Positions 60,742 through 64,000 of a DNA stretch of 64,000 nucleotides are shown piece by piece (the stretch's first letter is position 1; each line of letters starts with the position of its first letter). The stretch covers positions 62,001 to 126,000 of the forward strand of contig NZ_FOXY01000010.1 in assembly GCF_900115865.1 (NCBI RefSeq). The letters are read 5' to 3'. This stretch comes from Donghicola eburneus (lineage in GTDB: Bacteria; Pseudomonadota; Alphaproteobacteria; Rhodobacterales; Rhodobacteraceae). Position numbers and translations under genes: made by a program. The notes below the pieces were generated by a model. The model was not told where the DNA came from. It searched no databases and was given only the letters and a program-made list of their open reading frames with translations.

Positions 60742-61755
60742 ATGGGTGTTTTCGAGCGATTTCTGACGGTCTGGGTCGCGCTGGCCATGGTGGCCGGGAT
60801 TGCGATCGGAGTGATGGCACCGGGACTGGTGCAGATGATTGCGGGGGCCGAGGTGGCCTCGATCAACCTTGTGGTCGCGGTGCTGATCTGGGCCATGGTC
60901 TATCCGATGATGGTCAACGTGGATTTCGGCGCGGTGGCGGGGGTGGCGCGGCAGCCCAAGGGGCTGTTGGTGACCTTGGCGGTCAATTGGCTGATCAAGC
61001 CGTTTACCATGGCGTTGCTGGCCATTCTGTTCTTTGACGTGGTTTTTGCGCCGTTTATCCAGCCCGAGGACGCGGCGCAGTACACGGCGGGCTTGATCCT
61101 GCTGGGGGCGGCGCCGTGCACCGCAATGGTCTTTGTCTGGTCGCAACTGACGCGCGGGGACGCGACCTATACGCTGGTGCAGGTGTCGGTGAATGACCTG
61201 ATCATGGTCGTGGCGTTTGCGCCGATCGTGGCGTTCTTGCTGGGGGTGACCGAGATCGTCGTCCCGTGGGAGACGCTGGTGTTGGCGACGGTTCTGTACG
61301 TGGTTTTGCCGTTGGTGGCAGGGATGATCACGCGCAAGGTTCTGGCATCCGATACCGCGATCGAGGCGTTTTCAGCGCGGGTGAAGCCCTTGTCCATGGT
61401 TGGGCTGATCGCGACGGTGGTGATCTTGTTTGGTCTGCAGGGCGAGGTGATCTTGGCCCGACCGGCAGTGATTGCATTGATTGCGGTGCCGATCCTTATT
61501 CAGAGCTACGGGATGTTCGCGCTGGCCTATGGGGCGGCCTATGCGCTGAAGGTGCCCCACAAGATCGCGGCGCCTTGTGCGTTGATCGGGACGTCGAACT
61601 TTTTTGAGCTGGCGGTGGCTGTGGCGATCAGCTTGTTCGGGCTGAACAGTGGCGCGGCCTTGGCGACCGTGGTGGGCGTGTTGGTCGAGGTGCCGGTGAT
61701 GCTGTCCCTCGTGGCCTTTGCGAACCGGACGCAGGGCGCATTTGGGCGCGGATGA
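60742..61755 (+). CDS. acr3: ACR3-family arsenite efflux transporter
   Basis: A 337-residue membrane protein with about ten helices and the ACR3 signature [19 protein letters not shown], which carries the conserved cysteine needed for transport. It expels arsenite made by ArsC. The ATG at 60742 follows AAAGGGG. It forms a two-gene detoxification unit with arsC. Confidence 0.93.
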   Translation: MGVFERFLTVWVALAMVAGIAIGVMAPGLVQMIAGAEVASINLVVAVLIWAMVYPMMVNVDFGAVAGVARQPKGLLVTLAVNWLIKPFTMALLAILFFDVVFAPFIQPEDAAQYTAGLILLGAAPCTAMVFVWSQLTRGDATYTLVQVSVNDLIMVVAFAPIVAFLLGVTEIVVPWETLVLATVLYVVLPLVAGMITRKVLASDTAIEAFSARVKPLSMVGLIATVVILFGLQGEVILARPAVIALIAVPILIQSYGMFALAYGAAYALKVPHKIAAPCALIGTSNFFELAVAVAISLFGLNSGAALATVVGVLVEVPVMLSLVAFANRTQGAFGRG

Positions 61756-61770
61756 GCGCTAGAAATGAGT

Positions 61771-61792
61771 CACGCCGCTGGTGGGCGGCGTG
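61771..61792 (+). terminator. Hairpin after acr3
   Basis: An 8-bp stem (61771-61778 with 61785-61792). The T-run lies a few bases later inside repeat copy g. Confidence 0.42.
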
Positions 61793-61794
61793 AT

Positions 61795-61824
61795 GTGAGT
61801 ATTTTTACAAAGCAGAAAGAAGCG
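61795..61824. repeat. GTATTTTT dispersed repeat, copy g
   Basis: GAGTATTTTTACAAAGCAGA (61797-61816) followed by AAGAAGCG, between the convergent acr3 and lldD genes. Confidence 0.55.
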
Positions 61825-61859
61825 AGGGGCGCGTCCGATTACGGGGCGCGCTTTTGCTA

Positions 61860-63029
61860 TTAGGTGGTGTGCCAGCGGCCTTCGAAATCCTCGGGGATGA
61901 GGGTGATCGAGGGGTCGATCTGGTCGATGGTCTGACGACCGCAGAGCGCCATCGAGATGTCTAACTCCTTTTGTATGACCTCGAGCGCAGTTTTGACGCC
62001 CGCTTCGCCCATGGCGCCGAGGCCATAGATGTAGGCGCGGCCGATGTGCGCAGCTTTGGCGCCCATGGCGAGGGCTTTGAGCACGTCTTGGCCCGAGCGG
62101 ATGCCGCTGTCGATGTGCACATCGGTTTTATGGCCGACTGCGTCCACGATGGGGCGGAGCATACGGATTGAGCTGAGGGCACCGTCCAGCTGCCGGCCGC
62201 CGTGGTTCGATACGACGATGGCGTCGGGTTCCAATTCTGCGGCGCGCTTGGCGTCCTCGACATCCAGAATGCCCTTGAGGATGACTTTGCCGCCCCACAT
62301 TTCCATCAGCTTGGCGACTTTGCCCCAATCGAGGGTGGGGTCGAACTGTTCTGTCGTCCATGAGGACAGGGAGGAGGTGTCGGTGACCCCTTTGGCGTGG
62401 CCGACAATGTTGCCGAAGTGGCGCCGTTTGGTTTGCAGCATCTCCAGGCCCCACGCCCATTTGGTGGCGAGGTTGGCGATGGATTTCGGGGTCAGTTCGG
62501 GCGGGGCCGAGAGGCCGTTCTTCAGGTCCTTGTGGCGCTGGCCAAGGATTTGCAGGTCGAGCGTGATCACCAGAGCCGAGCAGTTGGCGGCCTTGGCCCG
62601 TTCGATCAGGCGCTTGGTGTAGTCCATGTCCTTCATGGTGTAGAGCTGGAACCAGAAGGGTTTTTCGGTGTTCTCGGCCACATCCTCGATCGAGCAGATC
62701 GACATGGTGGATAGGGTGTAGGGCACGCCGAATTTGCCAGCGGCGCGCGCGGCAAGGATTTCGCCATCGGCGTGCTGCATGCCGGTCATGCCAACCGGCG
62801 ACAAGGCCACGGGCATGGTGGCGTCTGTTCCGATGATCTGGGTTTTCTGGCTGCGGCCCGTCATGTCCACGGCGACGCGCTGGCGTAGGCGGATCTTGTC
62901 GTAATCGGTGACGTTCTCGCGGAAGGTCTGTTCGGTCCAGCTGCCGCTTTCGCAGTAATCAAAGAACATCCGCGGGGCGCGGCGTTCGTGGATTTTCTTT
63001 AAATCGTCGATGCACGTGATGACAGGCAT
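61860..63029 (-). CDS. lldD: FMN-dependent L-lactate dehydrogenase (alpha-hydroxy-acid oxidase family)
   Basis: A 389-residue flavoprotein with a TIM-barrel. The FMN/catalytic motif NHGGRQLDGA carries the active-site His and Arg, and IDSGIRSGQDVLKALAMGA binds the FMN phosphate. Start MPVITCIDDLKKIHERRAPRMFFDY is the LldD pattern; the ATG at 63029 has GGAG nine bases ahead. It oxidises L-lactate (or a related 2-hydroxy acid) to pyruvate at the membrane. It follows a cupin gene by 57 bp. Confidence 0.9.
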   Translation of the reverse strand: MPVITCIDDLKKIHERRAPRMFFDYCESGSWTEQTFRENVTDYDKIRLRQRVAVDMTGRSQKTQIIGTDATMPVALSPVGMTGMQHADGEILAARAAGKFGVPYTLSTMSICSIEDVAENTEKPFWFQLYTMKDMDYTKRLIERAKAANCSALVITLDLQILGQRHKDLKNGLSAPPELTPKSIANLATKWAWGLEMLQTKRRHFGNIVGHAKGVTDTSSLSSWTTEQFDPTLDWGKVAKLMEMWGGKVILKGILDVEDAKRAAELEPDAIVVSNHGGRQLDGALSSIRMLRPIVDAVGHKTDVHIDSGIRSGQDVLKALAMGAKAAHIGRAYIYGLGAMGEAGVKTALEVIQKELDISMALCGRQTIDQIDPSITLIPEDFEGRWHTT

Positions 63030-63086
63030 TACAAATCGCTCCAATTGGTATGGAAGTTTTACCAATCAGAGTGGTTTGCGGCAAGG

Positions 63087-63575
63087 CTATTTCTTGGCGC
63101 CTGCGTTGGGTTCTGTGAGTTGGTCGTGATCCACCACGGTCCACGGCAGGCCCGTGTTGCGAAAGATGCGTTTCCCTTGGTGAGGGTAGTCGCCGACGTC
63201 GTGGGGCAGGCGTTGGCCGACAACGATCAGGCGCAAGGTCGTCTCGCCGGTGTTGGTGATCCCGTGGGGCAGACCGCCAGCGCGGTAGCCGATAAAGTCG
63301 CCGGGGCCGATGGGGTGGGAGGCCCCGCCGATATGGGCGGTGGCTGTGCCCTCCAACACGTAGACGCATTCGTCCTCGTGGTGGTGGACGTGGAATTCGG
63401 TGGTCTCAAAGCCGGGGGCGACCTCGATGATGTGAAAGCCGAGGCCGGTTAGGCCCGTCAGATCGCCTAGGCTCTTGTTCACGCGCTGCGCGTTCGGGTT
63501 CAGGAAGTGGGCTTTGTGCAGCCCTTCCATTTGGGCAATCTCTTCGGCGCGGACAATGTAGGTGTCGTCGGTCAT
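63087..63575 (-). CDS. Cupin-domain protein
   Basis: A 162-residue single-cupin protein. Motif 1 is FHVHHHEDECVYVLEG and motif 2 GDFIGYRAGGLPHGITNTG, giving three His and one Glu as metal ligands. Small cupins of this shape are often called transcriptional regulators or sugar isomerases without proof; there is no DNA-binding domain here. It is upstream of lldD on the same strand and may be co-transcribed. Confidence 0.85.
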   Translation of the reverse strand: MTDDTYIVRAEEIAQMEGLHKAHFLNPNAQRVNKSLGDLTGLTGLGFHIIEVAPGFETTEFHVHHHEDECVYVLEGTATAHIGGASHPIGPGDFIGYRAGGLPHGITNTGETTLRLIVVGQRLPHDVGDYPHQGKRIFRNTGLPWTVVDHDQLTEPNAGAKK

Positions 63576-63672
63576 CGGCTCTCTCGGAATACATCAATGC
63601 TATGGGCTGATGGTACGAGGGCCGTGCGGACACGCCTAATTATATTGGCGTGAGCGGATGTTTCAGAACACG

Positions 63673-63699
63673 AAAAAGGGCCCGCCATGGGGGCCCTTT
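63673..63699 (-). terminator. Intrinsic terminator of trpA
   Basis: A 9-bp stem (63675-63683 with 63691-63699). On the minus strand it leads into a T-run, 23 bp after the trpA stop. Confidence 0.8.
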
Positions 63700-63721
63700 G
63701 GAAATGCGATATTGGCTGGGA

Positions 63722-64000
63722 TCAGGCCGCGTGGGCGCCGTCAGCCAGCGATTTGACGAAGGCGGCGATGTCTTCGACCGATTTGCCCTCTGCGATCTGG
63801 TTCACGATGGCCGAGCCGACGACGGTGCCGTCCGCGATGCCCGCGATGGATTTCGCGGTTTCGGGGGATTTCACGCCGAAGCCGACGATGATCGGCAGGT
63901 CGGTCTGGGATTTGATGCGCGCGACCTCGGGGGCGACGGTGGCGGCGTTGGCTTCGGCCGCGCCGGTGATGCCGGTGATCGAGACGTAGTACACAAAGCC
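63722..64000 (-). CDS. trpA: Tryptophan synthase alpha subunit, C-terminal part
   Basis: The last 92 codons of TrpA, running off the window edge. [13 protein letters not shown] and the phosphate-binding segment [29 protein letters not shown] are characteristic of the alpha-subunit barrel, which cleaves indole-3-glycerol phosphate. A terminator follows, so it ends its operon. The start lies outside the window. Confidence 0.95.
   Translation of the reverse strand, partial: GFVYYVSITGITGAAEANAATVAPEVARIKSQTDLPIIVGFGVKSPETAKSIAGIADGTVVGSAIVNQIAEGKSVEDIAAFVKSLADGAHAA

Overview
The window looks like chromosomal DNA of an alphaproteobacterium of the Rhodobacterales (Roseobacter/Rhodobacter type). 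It is GC-rich, with an RpoH sigma factor, CarD, a SUV3-type helicase, the his, dcw and leucine/isovalerate gene sets typical of that order, a DUF1127 gene followed by CCUCCUCC-loop small RNAs, and a long leader ahead of mraZ. There is no phage, transposon, integrase or CRISPR array. Almost all of it is core genome in short operons.

Layout: 1-7.1 kb holds the end of rpoH, an oxidoreductase, an M3 peptidase, an ATP-dependent DNA ligase coupled to an MBL exonuclease, and a lipase-like hydrolase. 7.1-12.5 kb holds a sterol-carrier protein, a TPR protein, a SUV3-like RNA helicase with an S4 protein, ferredoxin and CarD. 12.5-20.7 kb holds divergent cobS/cobT, a KefB-type antiporter, a large one-TM protein with a PilP/GspC-like tail, a SIMPL protein and a glycosyltransferase. 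20.8-26.8 kb holds tRNA-Tyr, rlmB, a zinc-ribbon protein probably starting at ATT, a CoA-binding protein, the hisB-hisH/hisA-hisF-hisE genes and three identical tRNA-Gly genes. 26.9-33.2 kb holds pyruvate carboxylase and a UvrD/PcrA helicase, diverging from a 0.4 kb control region. 33.2-33.9 kb, on the minus strand, is a DUF1127 gene followed by ten hairpins (five two-hairpin units), each carrying a pyrimidine loop complementary to Shine-Dalgarno sequences; the last hairpin is also a terminator. 33.9-35.4 kb has no gene but holds three perfect DnaA boxes, eleven GANTC sites and a terminator-ended leader. 35.4-44.6 kb is the first half of the dcw cluster (mraZ-rsmH-ftsL-ftsI-murE-murF-mraY, terminator, murD). 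44.6-53.3 kb holds a ParB-like orphan, a GFA protein with moaA, a lipoprotein, a PEBP-like protein, glmU-glmS, a phosphatase and a DegT aminotransferase. 53.5-59.9 kb is a leucine/isovaleryl-CoA operon (ivd, two small proteins, mccB, mccA, a GST). 59.9-61.8 kb is arsC-acr3 behind a Pho box. 61.8-64 kb holds an L-lactate dehydrogenase-type enzyme, a cupin and the end of trpA.

The most striking system is the hairpin array behind the DUF1127 gene. On the minus strand the loops read UCUCCUCCUCCCU, the stems co-vary, and half of the hairpins use G.U pairs only in that orientation. It resembles the CcsR / 'cuckoo' RNAs of Rhodobacter sphaeroides (known to me from memory), here with five units. Second is the gene-free DnaA-box and GANTC-rich stretch in front of the cell-division cluster. 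Third is an arsenic-resistance pair with a Pho box and no arsR. Smaller regulatory candidates lie between pyc and uvrD, in the carD leader, in front of ivd, and in a dispersed GTATTTTT repeat family.
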